From assembly GCA_003445035.1 (NCBI GenBank), contig DLVV01000121.1, positions 1,689 through 9,449 on the forward strand: a stretch of DNA of 7,761 bases. The letters are read 5' to 3'. Both the position numbers and the translations under genes were made by a program. Numbering within the stretch: the stretch's first letter is position 1; each line of letters begins with the position of its first letter. A model generated the notes under the pieces. That model was not told where the DNA came from, did no database searches, and saw only the letters and a program-made list of their open reading frames with translations. Shown piece after piece: positions 1-6,335 of the stretch. The DNA is from Planctomycetaceae bacterium (GTDB lineage Bacteria > Planctomycetota > Planctomycetia > Planctomycetales > Planctomycetaceae).

Positions 1-2144
1 GACACGCTCATGTGACGATCGAGTGTGCGATCCTTCAACCCCCGGGTCAGCTTCTTGCGAACCACCCCGGCCCGGACGATCTGCTTCGCTCGACTCTTGG
101 GACGCGAAACAGCCGAGACCTTCACCGAGCCGCGAACGAGCGTGACGTTGTCGCCCTGGACTCCCAGTGCAAAGGGCACGGTCACGACCTGTGCGGGAAT
201 GTCATCCTTGCCCGCCTCCTGCTTCAATCCGGCACGGATGATCAACACCAGTTGGCCGCCAGCAATTCGCACGCGGACAGGATCGGCCGCGGCAAAAACC
301 AGCGTGGTGGGTCCCTTGTCGTCCTTGGACTTGGCATCGGAGGCTTCAAAGTGGAACTCGCGGCCCAGGAACGTCGAAACCGTCTCCTCGACTTCGGCCT
401 GGAGATCCTCCTCGGTCATCGTCTTCCCCGCCAACTCCATCCGGTCGATCGCGTTGTTGATGGCCGATTCGTGGAGGTGCAGGACCAGGCCCGTCTTCGA
501 GACAATCGTGGGATTGGGCAGGCCGGCGGCCAGTTCGCCCGATCCCATCAGTTGGCTCGAGACACGCAGTTCGGTGTCCGTCGAGGTGATACTGCGTCCG
601 GCGGGAGCCAACTCGAGCTCCTTGAGCGGGCCGTTGACGTGCTTGGCCAGGTCGGTGGTGGCCTGCTTGAACTGCTTGTCCACCTCGCCGTTGAACTCCG
701 GTGCCACGTCGGCAGCCACCTTCTCGGCCGCGATCTGCTTGGTCTGGGGAGCCAGCTTTGTGGCCTTCCTGCGAGCAATCCGCTTGACGAAGGAACTCTT
801 GGCAGTGACGTTGACGATCGTATTGTTGGCGTCGACGGAAACTTCGGCCGGCTTGGTGGTGAAGCGGTCGCCGTCGAAGAGGATCAGCTTGGTGGCGTTG
901 AAGGTGTGTTCGCCATGGGTGAAGATACTGGCACCGCCCTTGTCGGCACGGGTGTCCGAAATGGTCTTGCCGTTGAGCACCATGTGGAAGCGGGCACCGT
1001 CCTGGCTGGGCAGCAGGTCGATACCGACGGTGGCCGTCGTGGTCGAGTCGCCACGGACCTGGGCCTTGAGGATCACGTCACGGACGGGTTTCTTCTTGAC
1101 CCGTGTCTGTCCGACGTACCGACCCAGCAACTGCTCGCTGGCAATCACGCGAAGGTTGTAGCCCAGGTAATGCGGGCGGAGTGCTTCGCCGAGTTGTGCG
1201 TACTGCGACCTGGAAACGGTCTGGATCGCCTTCAGTGACTGGCGGGCCTGCGTCGCGGCGGTCCGCGACGCGGTCTGTTCAAATCGCTCGATCGATTCGG
1301 CCAACTTCGCCAGGTGCGGCCGCAACGCGGCCCGGGTCTTGTCGTCCAGGGGCTTGGCCGGCAACTTGACGACCGGCTTCGGCTTTCCGGCAGCGGCCAG
1401 ATACGCCACCAACCCCTTCTCAACCGCAGCGAACTTGGGTTCCTTGAGGAAGGCGATCTGGCCAGCGTCGCCCAGGTCGTTCTTGTTCTGGAGCGTCGTG
1501 AGCACCGCGGCCAGTGTGGCCAGGTCGCGTTTGGAAGGCTGTTCCTTCTGGACAGCCGCCGACATCTCCTTGACGCTGAGATAATCGATCCAGGTCGCTC
1601 CGGTGTTGAAAGACGTCAGGTAGGCGTGCAGTGACTTGACCGCTCCGACCAACTTCTGACGCGGCATGGGACCGGCCAGTTTCTTCGGCTCTGGCTTGGT
1701 CGCAATCGTCACCGCATCCAACAGGGCCTCGGCCAGGCCCACGTGCCGCGACAGCCGACCGTGGACCGCCACCAGATCACGCAAGATCGGCTTGTTGCGG
1801 GGTTCCGAGATCCCCCCGCGGAGCAACTTGATCTGGCCCTTGAGTTCCTCGAGCACCCGCCGCTGACCGACGACGGCCAGGGATTCATCTGAATGGAGTT
1901 TTTCGACCAGGCTCGAGATCTTCGCTCTCACCGGAGCCCACTTCCCGTCGAGGCTCTCCATCGACTCCTCATTCAACTCGTACGGAGCTTCAGGCGACAG
2001 CAATCCCACCAGTCCGGGATTCGGACCGGTCGGCTTTTCCTGGGCCACCACGCCGGGCGAGGACAGGACCAGTGCCGCCAGAGCAATTCCGGCGCACATG
2101 GCTGAAGAGATACGTACCGACGGGATGCGGCGGAAAATGATCAT
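1..2144 (-). CDS. Large secreted protein of unknown function (C-terminus beyond window)
   Basis: I do not recognise this protein. The frame is open from the ATG at 2144 to the left edge, giving 714 residues with no stop, so the C-terminus is missing. Residues 1-34 look like a Sec signal peptide: arginines at 5, 6 and 11, a hydrophobic core (CAGIALAALVLSS, 17-29) and a VVA|Q cleavage site after A34. Residues about 55-345 are rich in Leu, Lys, Glu and Ala and look mostly helical. Residues about 357-449 look beta-rich, followed by a very basic stretch (KRIARRK, 454-460) and a helix-like region to about 512. A second beta-rich part contains HLHESAINNAI (556-566) and DPVRVRIAGGQLVLIIRA (621-638), again followed by a basic tail near residues 680-714. 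No enzyme motif or C-terminal membrane span is visible. The start was chosen for the signal peptide; there is no clear Shine-Dalgarno. It is transcribed away from the helicase gene. Export is well supported; function is unknown. Confidence 0.8.
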   Translation of the reverse strand, partial: MIIFRRIPSVRISSAMCAGIALAALVLSSPGVVAQEKPTGPNPGLVGLLSPEAPYELNEESMESLDGKWAPVRAKISSLVEKLHSDESLAVVGQRRVLEELKGQIKLLRGGISEPRNKPILRDLVAVHGRLSRHVGLAEALLDAVTIATKPEPKKLAGPMPRQKLVGAVKSLHAYLTSFNTGATWIDYLSVKEMSAAVQKEQPSKRDLATLAAVLTTLQNKNDLGDAGQIAFLKEPKFAAVEKGLVAYLAAAGKPKPVVKLPAKPLDDKTRAALRPHLAKLAESIERFEQTASRTAATQARQSLKAIQTVSRSQYAQLGEALRPHYLGYNLRVIASEQLLGRYVGQTRVKKKPVRDVILKAQVRGDSTTTATVGIDLLPSQDGARFHMVLNGKTISDTRADKGGASIFTHGEHTFNATKLILFDGDRFTTKPAEVSVDANNTIVNVTAKSSFVKRIARRKATKLAPQTKQIAAEKVAADVAPEFNGEVDKQFKQATTDLAKHVNGPLKELELAPAGRSITSTDTELRVSSQLMGSGELAAGLPNPTIVSKTGLVLHLHESAINNAIDRMELAGKTMTEEDLQAEVEETVSTFLGREFHFEASDAKSKDDKGPTTLVFAAADPVRVRIAGGQLVLIIRAGLKQEAGKDDIPAQVVTVPFALGVQGDNVTLVRGSVKVSAVSRPKSRAKQIVRAGVVRKKLTRGLKDRTLDRHMSV

Positions 2145-2202
2145 GGCGGCGTCACTGTAAATTGAGGTGGCTCGAAATGGAAACAGCCCAGAAGAACAGG
2201 AC

Positions 2203-2222
2203 CACGGTAAAAGCTCACCGTG
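2203..2222. repeat. Perfect 6-bp inverted repeat in the divergent region
   Basis: CACGGT at 2203-2208 and ACCGTG at 2217-2222 are exact reverse complements around an 8-base spacer. The repeat lies about 60 bases upstream of the leftward secreted-protein start, where an operator or a 5' leader hairpin of that gene could sit. Six-base arms are short and may be chance in GC-rich DNA. Confidence 0.35.
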
Positions 2223-2309
2223 CGGATCTTCGGGGAGGACCCGCCGAAAGCGAACCCTCTTGATTCTTATCGACAGGCCCCCACCGCTGTTCGCGTCCAA
2301 AATCTCGAC

Positions 2310-2335
2310 GACCGCCGGATAATCCTCCGCCGGTC
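2310..2335. repeat. Imperfect 9-bp inverted repeat, potential hairpin
   Basis: GACCGCCGG at 2310-2318 pairs with CCGCCGGTC at 2327-2335 at eight of nine positions around the A/T-rich spacer ATAATCCT. The same arms also form a direct repeat of CCGCCGG. It could be a dyad for a regulator or a weak hairpin. The plus strand continues TTTCCC, which is too short a T-run for a good intrinsic terminator. No role can be assigned. Confidence 0.35.
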
Positions 2336-2430
2336 TTTCCCGAAGCGACGGGAACTCGTGGATCTGCCCGCAAAGTCACCGTCCTTTTGGCAGTCTAAGC
2401 CACCATAACAATCCGGACAATTGCTCATCT

Positions 2431-2462
2431 TTGACCGGACCTCACAAATCGGTCAATATAGC
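2431..2462 (+). promoter_or_regulatory. Candidate promoter and operator ahead of the helicase gene
   Basis: TTGACC at 2431-2436 matches five of six bases of a sigma-70 -35 box. A/T-rich sequence follows at 2453-2462, with TATAGC at 2457-2462 (20-base spacing, longer than ideal) or AATATA at 2455-2460 (18-base spacing, poor match). The -35-like hexamer is also the left arm of a perfect inverted repeat, TTGACCG (2431-2437) and CGGTCAA (2450-2456), with a 12-base gap. A bound regulator would therefore cover the promoter. A transcript starting near 2468 would have a leader of about 30 bases before the ATG at 2499. The repeat is directly visible; its roles as promoter and operator are inferred. 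Confidence 0.35.
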
Positions 2463-2498
2463 CGTCTCGGGCCGGCAAGGACGGGCCCCGACCCAGGG

Positions 2499-4790
2499 AT
2501 GGACAACTTGGCCACAGCAGACGCTTCACGCTTCGAGCCTTCCGCATCGGACGGATTGACGCCGTCTCAGCAGTCCGCCGTCGACCACTTCGAAGGACCG
2601 CTGCTGATCCTGGCCGGCCCCGGTTCGGGCAAGACCCGGGTGATCACCCGGCGGATGGTGCGGCTGGTCGAACGTGGTGTCGATCCCCGACAAATCCTGG
2701 CCGTGACGTTCACCAACAAGGCGGCCGAGGAGATGGCCGAACGGGTCGAACGGCTGGCGGGAGGACAGCGGGTCGCCGTCAGCACCTTCCATCGCTTCTG
2801 TGCCCGACTGCTGCGAGATCACGCGGAAATGGTCGGACTGCAGGCCAACTACACGATCCTCGACACCACCGACCAGAAGCAGGTCGTCCGCAGCGTGCTT
2901 GATGAACTCAATCTCGACGCTGTTCACTTCCCGCCCGGACGGATCTCCAGCCGGATCAGCCACGCCAAGAACCAGCAGCAGACCGCCGAGGAACTGCAGT
3001 CCGACGTGGCGACACGAGTGGGCAACCACTTCCAGGAGGTCGTGGCCCGGGTCTACCCCCGCTACCAGGAATTCCTGCTCAAAGCCAACGCGGTCGATTT
3101 CGACGACCTGCTGCTTCACGTCCAGAAACTGTTGAGCGAGAACCCCGAGCTTCGCGCACGGCTCGACAACCGGTACCGCTTCGTGATGGTCGACGAGTAC
3201 CAGGACACCAACCTGGTCCAGTACGGGATCGTCCGCCTGCTCTCACACGACCACCCCAACCTGTGCGTCACCGGCGATCCCGACCAGTCGATCTACGGCT
3301 GGCGCGGGGCCCGGATCGACAACATCCTGAGATTCGAACAGGATTACCCCGGCGCAAGCGTCGTCCGGCTGGAGGAAAATTTTCGCAGCACGGCCGCGAT
3401 CCTCCGTTCGGCCGATCAGCTGATCAGCCACAACCAGATGAGGAAGGCCAAGGCGCTGGTGACGGCCAACCCCGAGGGAGAGCCGGTCGAACTACTGGTG
3501 TTTGGGTCCGCCCAGGACGAGGCCCACGGAATCGCCGGCCGCATCCACGAACTGGTCTCACAAGGGAACTGCACCTACGGGGATTGCGCCGTCTTTTATC
3601 GAGTCAACTCGATGTCGCGACAGGTCGAACAGGCTCTCTCGAGATGGGGCATCCCCTTCCAGGTCATTGCCGGAGTGGCTTTTTTCGAGCGGGCCGAGGT
3701 GAAGGACCTGCTGGGTTACCTGCGGCTGATCGAGAATCCTGCCGACGACGCGGCCTTCACCCGGGTGGTCAACAAGCCACCGCGCCGGATCGGCAAGGTC
3801 ACCCAGTCGAAGCTGGCCCGGTTCGCCACCGCCGAAGGTCTCAACCGGCTCGAATCCGCCGCCGAGGCCGGGCGGATCACGGGTCTCTCCAAGCAGGCCA
3901 CCACGGCACTGCTCCGTTTCCACGAACTCGTCGATGGACTCACCCTGGCCGACGCCGGCTCGGTGGCCGAACTGCTGCGAACCGTCATCGACCGCACCCG
4001 TTACACGGCCGGCTGGCAGTCGGGCCTGAACAAGTCTTCCGAACAGGATATCCAGCGGCAGGCGGTCATAGACGAACTGCTGGCCCTGGCAACGCACTAC
4101 GACGAGGATGCCGGCGACGAACGCTCACTGGCGGGGTTCCTGGAAGTGACCAGCCTGGTCGCCGACACCGACTCGATCGACCCGTCCCAGGGCGCTGTCA
4201 CCCTGATGACGCTCCACGCCGCCAAGGGACTCGAATTCCCCACCGTCTTCGTCGTCGGCATCGAACAGAACCTGTTGCCCCACGAACGGTCATTGCGGGA
4301 CGACAACCCCAGAGAACTCGAGGAGGAGCGTCGTCTGCTGTTCGTGGGAATGACCCGTGCGATCTCCAGACTGGCGCTGACGCTGGCCGCCCAGCGTGAC
4401 CTGCACGGCCAGTCCCGGTCGACAATCCCAAGCCAGTTTCTCGGAGAAATGCAGCTGACGTCCCGGGATCACACCGATCCGCACGGGTCCGCCGCCCCCA
4501 GGCCCCCGCTTCCGGATGCCACCCGGCGGTCCCAATTCCGCGACAACGTTGACCAGCCGCTGCTGACCACCGCAGCGGCGCTTCTCGACGGCACCGGCAA
4601 AGCCGCAACGCTCGAACAGGGCTTCGCCGTCGGCATGGCCGTCCGGCATCCTCGCTACGGCCTGGGCACGGTCATCGCCGTCGACGGTTACGTGAGAAAC
4701 CGAACCGTGACCGTGCGATTCGAGGACTCCGAGGAGGGGGTGTCGTTCCAGGCGGCCCATTGCCCACTGCAGCCGGTGGGCCGGTCGTAG
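2499..4790 (+). CDS. pcrA: ATP-dependent 3'-5' DNA helicase, UvrD/PcrA family (SF1A)
   Basis: This 763-residue protein is a UvrD/PcrA-type helicase that unwinds DNA in repair and replication-fork maintenance. All the usual SF1A motifs are visible: Q motif (LTPSQQ, Q24), Walker A (GPGSGKT, 40-46, K45), Ia (TFTNKAA, 70-76), Ib (TFHRFC, 96-101), Walker B DEYQ (232-235), III (GDPDQSIYGWRGA, 259-271), IV (ENFRS, 293-297), V (TLHAAKGLEF, 571-580) and VI (VGMTRA, 616-621). After a Pro/Gly-rich linker, the last 55 or so residues (VGMAVRHPRYGLGTV onward) match the small Tudor-like C-terminal fold of PcrA/UvrD, which in other bacteria contacts RNA polymerase. The length fits the family (about 720-760). 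I start at ATG 2499 rather than the in-frame TTG at 2421, because the extra 26 residues are not family-like and would put the promoter-like repeat inside the gene. It lies 54 bp upstream of xerD on the same strand, probably in one operon. Whether to call it pcrA or uvrD is a matter of naming; Rep is less likely given the Tudor tail. Confidence 0.95.
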   Translation: MDNLATADASRFEPSASDGLTPSQQSAVDHFEGPLLILAGPGSGKTRVITRRMVRLVERGVDPRQILAVTFTNKAAEEMAERVERLAGGQRVAVSTFHRFCARLLRDHAEMVGLQANYTILDTTDQKQVVRSVLDELNLDAVHFPPGRISSRISHAKNQQQTAEELQSDVATRVGNHFQEVVARVYPRYQEFLLKANAVDFDDLLLHVQKLLSENPELRARLDNRYRFVMVDEYQDTNLVQYGIVRLLSHDHPNLCVTGDPDQSIYGWRGARIDNILRFEQDYPGASVVRLEENFRSTAAILRSADQLISHNQMRKAKALVTANPEGEPVELLVFGSAQDEAHGIAGRIHELVSQGNCTYGDCAVFYRVNSMSRQVEQALSRWGIPFQVIAGVAFFERAEVKDLLGYLRLIENPADDAAFTRVVNKPPRRIGKVTQSKLARFATAEGLNRLESAAEAGRITGLSKQATTALLRFHELVDGLTLADAGSVAELLRTVIDRTRYTAGWQSGLNKSSEQDIQRQAVIDELLALATHYDEDAGDERSLAGFLEVTSLVADTDSIDPSQGAVTLMTLHAAKGLEFPTVFVVGIEQNLLPHERSLRDDNPRELEEERRLLFVGMTRAISRLALTLAAQRDLHGQSRSTIPSQFLGEMQLTSRDHTDPHGSAAPRPPLPDATRRSQFRDNVDQPLLTTAAALLDGTGKAATLEQGFAVGMAVRHPRYGLGTVIAVDGYVRNRTVTVRFEDSEEGVSFQAAHCPLQPVGRS

Positions 4791-4814
4791 CGGCTCTCGC
4801 CAAGCCTCTCAAGT

Positions 4815-4835
4815 GGTCGAGTCGGCCGGTCGACC
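4815..4835 (+). repeat. Perfect 6-bp inverted repeat just upstream of xerD
   Basis: GGTCGA (4815-4820) and TCGACC (4830-4835) are exact reverse complements with a 9-base GC-rich spacer. The repeat ends ten bases before the xerD ATG. In a helicase-recombinase transcript it could fold next to the ribosome-binding region. The spacer also holds overlapping palindromes such as CGGCCG, so a chance origin is quite possible. Confidence 0.3.
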
Positions 4836-4844
4836 CTGAGAAGT

Positions 4845-5795
4845 ATGGCAGTCCGCGCCGACACCTCCGCCTTCGCACTCTCCGAACCACTCGCCGGGCA
4901 CTTCGCTGCGTTCCTGGCCTACCTGGAAGCCGAATGCGGGCTGGCCATCAATACGGTGCGTTCGTATCGGGGTGATCTTCGGGACTTTCTCGGCTGGCTG
5001 ACCGAACACCACGGCGGCCAACTCGACTCGGTCGCCGAAGTCGACGCCGATCGGCTCCGCGACTACGTGCAGGCACTCCGGGACCGCCAGTTGGCCACCA
5101 GTTCGCTGGCCCGAAGGCTCAGTGCCATCCGCACCTTCTACCGCTTCCTGGTCTTCGACGGCGTGCTGACAGAAACCGCCGTCGAGCAGTTCCGTTCTCC
5201 GAAGATGTGGCAACGTCTACCCCAGGTCCTGAGCCCCGACGTGGTTGACCGGCTGATCGAGGAACCTGGCCGGGTCGACACCGACCGATTCCCGCTCAGG
5301 GATCGATCGCTGCTCGGACTGCTGTACGCCACCGGATGCCGGGCGTCGGAAGTGACCGGTCTCACGCTCCGCAACGTCGACCTCGACGAGGGTCTCTGCC
5401 GCTGCCTGGGCAAGGGGGACAAGGAACGTCTGGCGTTCATCGCGAGTCCCGGTGTCCGCCAGACGCTGGCCGATTATCTCGCCACGGAACGACCAACACT
5501 GGTCGGCCCGGGCCAGGCACCCTGGCTGTTCGTCACCCGTAGTGGCAACCAGCTCTCGAGAGTCACGCTGTGGAAGCTGGTCAAGAAATACGCCGCACGC
5601 TCGGGCATCTCCGGCAACGTCAGTCCCCACACGCTCCGCCACTGTTTCGCCACCCACATGCTTGCCGGTGGAGCGGGCATCCGCGAACTGCAGGAACTGC
5701 TCGGCCACGCCAGCGTCGCCACCACGCAGCTCTACACCCAGGTCGAACACAGCCGGCTCAAGGGACTGCACGAGCAATGTCACCCGCGGGGGTAA
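4845..5795 (+). CDS. xerD: Site-specific tyrosine recombinase XerD
   Basis: This 316-residue protein is a Xer-type tyrosine recombinase, which exchanges strands at dif sites to resolve chromosome dimers. The N-terminal part (about 15-115) is the helical core-binding domain, with the typical INTVRSYRGDLRDFL and RRLSAIRTFYRFL segments. The catalytic domain holds the full set: R166 (ATGCRASE), K190 (GKGDKER), H262 and R265 (HTLRH), H288 (LLGHAS) and nucleophile Y297 (TTQLYTQV). R166 to K190 and H288 to Y297 have the same spacing as I recall for E. coli XerD (R148/K172, H270/Y279). The end (RLKGLHEQCHPRG) resembles the XerD C-terminus (LHQQHHPRA), while QELLGHA is more XerC-like; I favour XerD. 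It is slightly longer than the usual 298 or so residues because of the N-terminal extension. The start has no strong Shine-Dalgarno, only GAGAAG directly next to it, which suggests dependence on the upstream helicase transcript. It could be the organism's only Xer protein, which this window cannot show. Confidence 0.93.
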   Translation: MAVRADTSAFALSEPLAGHFAAFLAYLEAECGLAINTVRSYRGDLRDFLGWLTEHHGGQLDSVAEVDADRLRDYVQALRDRQLATSSLARRLSAIRTFYRFLVFDGVLTETAVEQFRSPKMWQRLPQVLSPDVVDRLIEEPGRVDTDRFPLRDRSLLGLLYATGCRASEVTGLTLRNVDLDEGLCRCLGKGDKERLAFIASPGVRQTLADYLATERPTLVGPGQAPWLFVTRSGNQLSRVTLWKLVKKYAARSGISGNVSPHTLRHCFATHMLAGGAGIRELQELLGHASVATTQLYTQVEHSRLKGLHEQCHPRG

Positions 5796-5800
5796 CCCCG
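5787..5800 (+). terminator. Small GC hairpin at the end of xerD (weak terminator candidate)
   Basis: CGGGG (5787-5791) and CCCCG (5796-5800) form a perfect 5-bp stem around GTAA, a GNRA-type tetraloop. The xerD stop codon TAA lies in the loop. There is no T-run on either side, so this is not a classical intrinsic terminator. It is the only obvious structure at the 15-bp junction of the converging genes and could stabilise either 3' end. Confidence 0.3.
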
Positions 5801-5812
5801 GACTCCCGGACT
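5797..5812. repeat. Tandem 8-bp direct repeat at the convergent junction
   Basis: CCCGGACT occurs twice in direct succession (5797-5804 and 5805-5812). The second copy runs into the stop codon of the minus-strand exbD gene (5811-5813). It fills nearly the whole gap between xerD and exbD and is probably a small slippage duplication. Confidence 0.6.
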
Positions 5813-6332
5813 AGCCGCCAACCGCAGCTCGCTGGCTCTGGCGAGGCGGAGCGAACTTGATCTTCTCGACAAACCGCGAGATCTTCGGCTTGCTGCCGTC
5901 GCTGGATGCGGAGATCTCACCGGTGCAGGCACTGACGGCGCTGATCACGTGCTCGTAGTTCAGGTCGAAGTCCGCATCGATCTCGATCTCGACCTCGTCG
6001 GCGTACGGACTTCCGGCAATCTGCTCCTTGATCGTCTGCTGAAGCAACTGGAAGGCCTGCGGGCCATTGCCGAGGCTTCGCTGACCGAAGCGCACCTCGA
6101 CCAGTTGACCGGTCGCCGCATCCGCCAACAACCGGACCTTGAAGTCCGGCAGCAGTTTCGGCGTCTCGGTCTGGGCCTGCGCCACGGCGGGCATATTGAT
6201 GTTGAAATCGCCCTCGGGGCTGATGATTTTCAACGTCAGCATGAAAAAGATCAGCAGCAGAAACACGACGTCGATCATCGGCGCCATCTGCGGCTCGATC
6301 TTCTCGGGCTGGTTCTGATTGCGGAACTGCAT
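5811..6332 (-). CDS. exbD: ExbD/TolR-type proton-channel subunit (second ExbD of the operon)
   Basis: This 173-residue protein is a single-span inner-membrane subunit of an ExbB/ExbD or TolQ/TolR type motor, which couples proton flow to work in the periplasm. The short cytoplasmic N-terminus is followed by one membrane segment (about 19-36) that begins with the family signature MAPMIDVVFLLLIFFM. D21 aligns with the proton-carrying aspartate of ExbD (D25 in E. coli). The periplasmic domain shows the family pattern EVEIEIDADFDLNYEHVISAVSAC (113-136, with the conserved D near 119-121) and ends KISRFVEKIKF. The start at 6332 lies three bases after the stop of the preceding exbD, and GGAG ten bases upstream (6343-6346 on the plus strand) is a plausible ribosome-binding site inside that gene. 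Translational coupling is likely. It is somewhat longer than E. coli ExbD (141). I cannot separate ExbD from TolR by sequence alone. Confidence 0.92.
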   Translation of the reverse strand: MQFRNQNQPEKIEPQMAPMIDVVFLLLIFFMLTLKIISPEGDFNINMPAVAQAQTETPKLLPDFKVRLLADAATGQLVEVRFGQRSLGNGPQAFQLLQQTIKEQIAGSPYADEVEIEIDADFDLNYEHVISAVSACTGEISASSDGSKPKISRFVEKIKFAPPRQSQRAAVGG

Positions 6333-6335
6333 GGG

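Larger units (their letters stand above)
2145..2498. other. Divergent intergenic region with short inverted repeats
   Basis: This stretch separates the leftward secreted-protein gene from the rightward helicase gene and must hold both promoters. It contains three short inverted repeats (2203-2222, 2310-2335 and 2431-2456, listed separately) and a near-consensus -35-like TTGGCA at 2387-2392 with no well-spaced -10. On the minus strand a TACAGT hexamer lies within 20 bases of the leftward start, but it has no convincing -35 partner. An open frame at 2220-2408 has no ribosome-binding site and no recognisable protein features, so I do not call it a gene. I see no RNA gene. Confidence 0.6.

Noticed and set aside
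12..1238. Long plus-strand open frames (408 residues at 12-1238 and 378 residues at 25-1161)
   Set aside because: They lie antisense to the minus-strand frame that runs from 2144 to the left edge and begins with a signal peptide. Their composition shows no domains or motifs, and long antisense frames are expected at this GC content.
2220..2408. A 62-residue plus-strand open frame in the divergent region
   Set aside because: It has a non-ATG start, no ribosome-binding site and no protein-like features. It overlaps the imperfect dyad at 2310-2335, so intergenic sequence is the simpler reading.
3263..4399. A 378-residue plus-strand frame inside the helicase gene
   Set aside because: It is out of frame with a helicase that has every SF1A motif, and its Arg/Gly/Pro-rich translation is typical of a frame-shifted GC-rich gene.
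5217..5783. A 188-residue minus-strand frame opposite xerD
   Set aside because: It is a shadow of xerD, which has all catalytic residues in frame; the antisense translation has no recognisable domain.
4845..5795. The recombinase as an integrase of a mobile element
   Set aside because: The sequence is XerD-like through to the C-terminal LHxxxHPR end. There are no attachment-site repeats, tRNA or phage genes nearby, and it sits close behind a housekeeping helicase.
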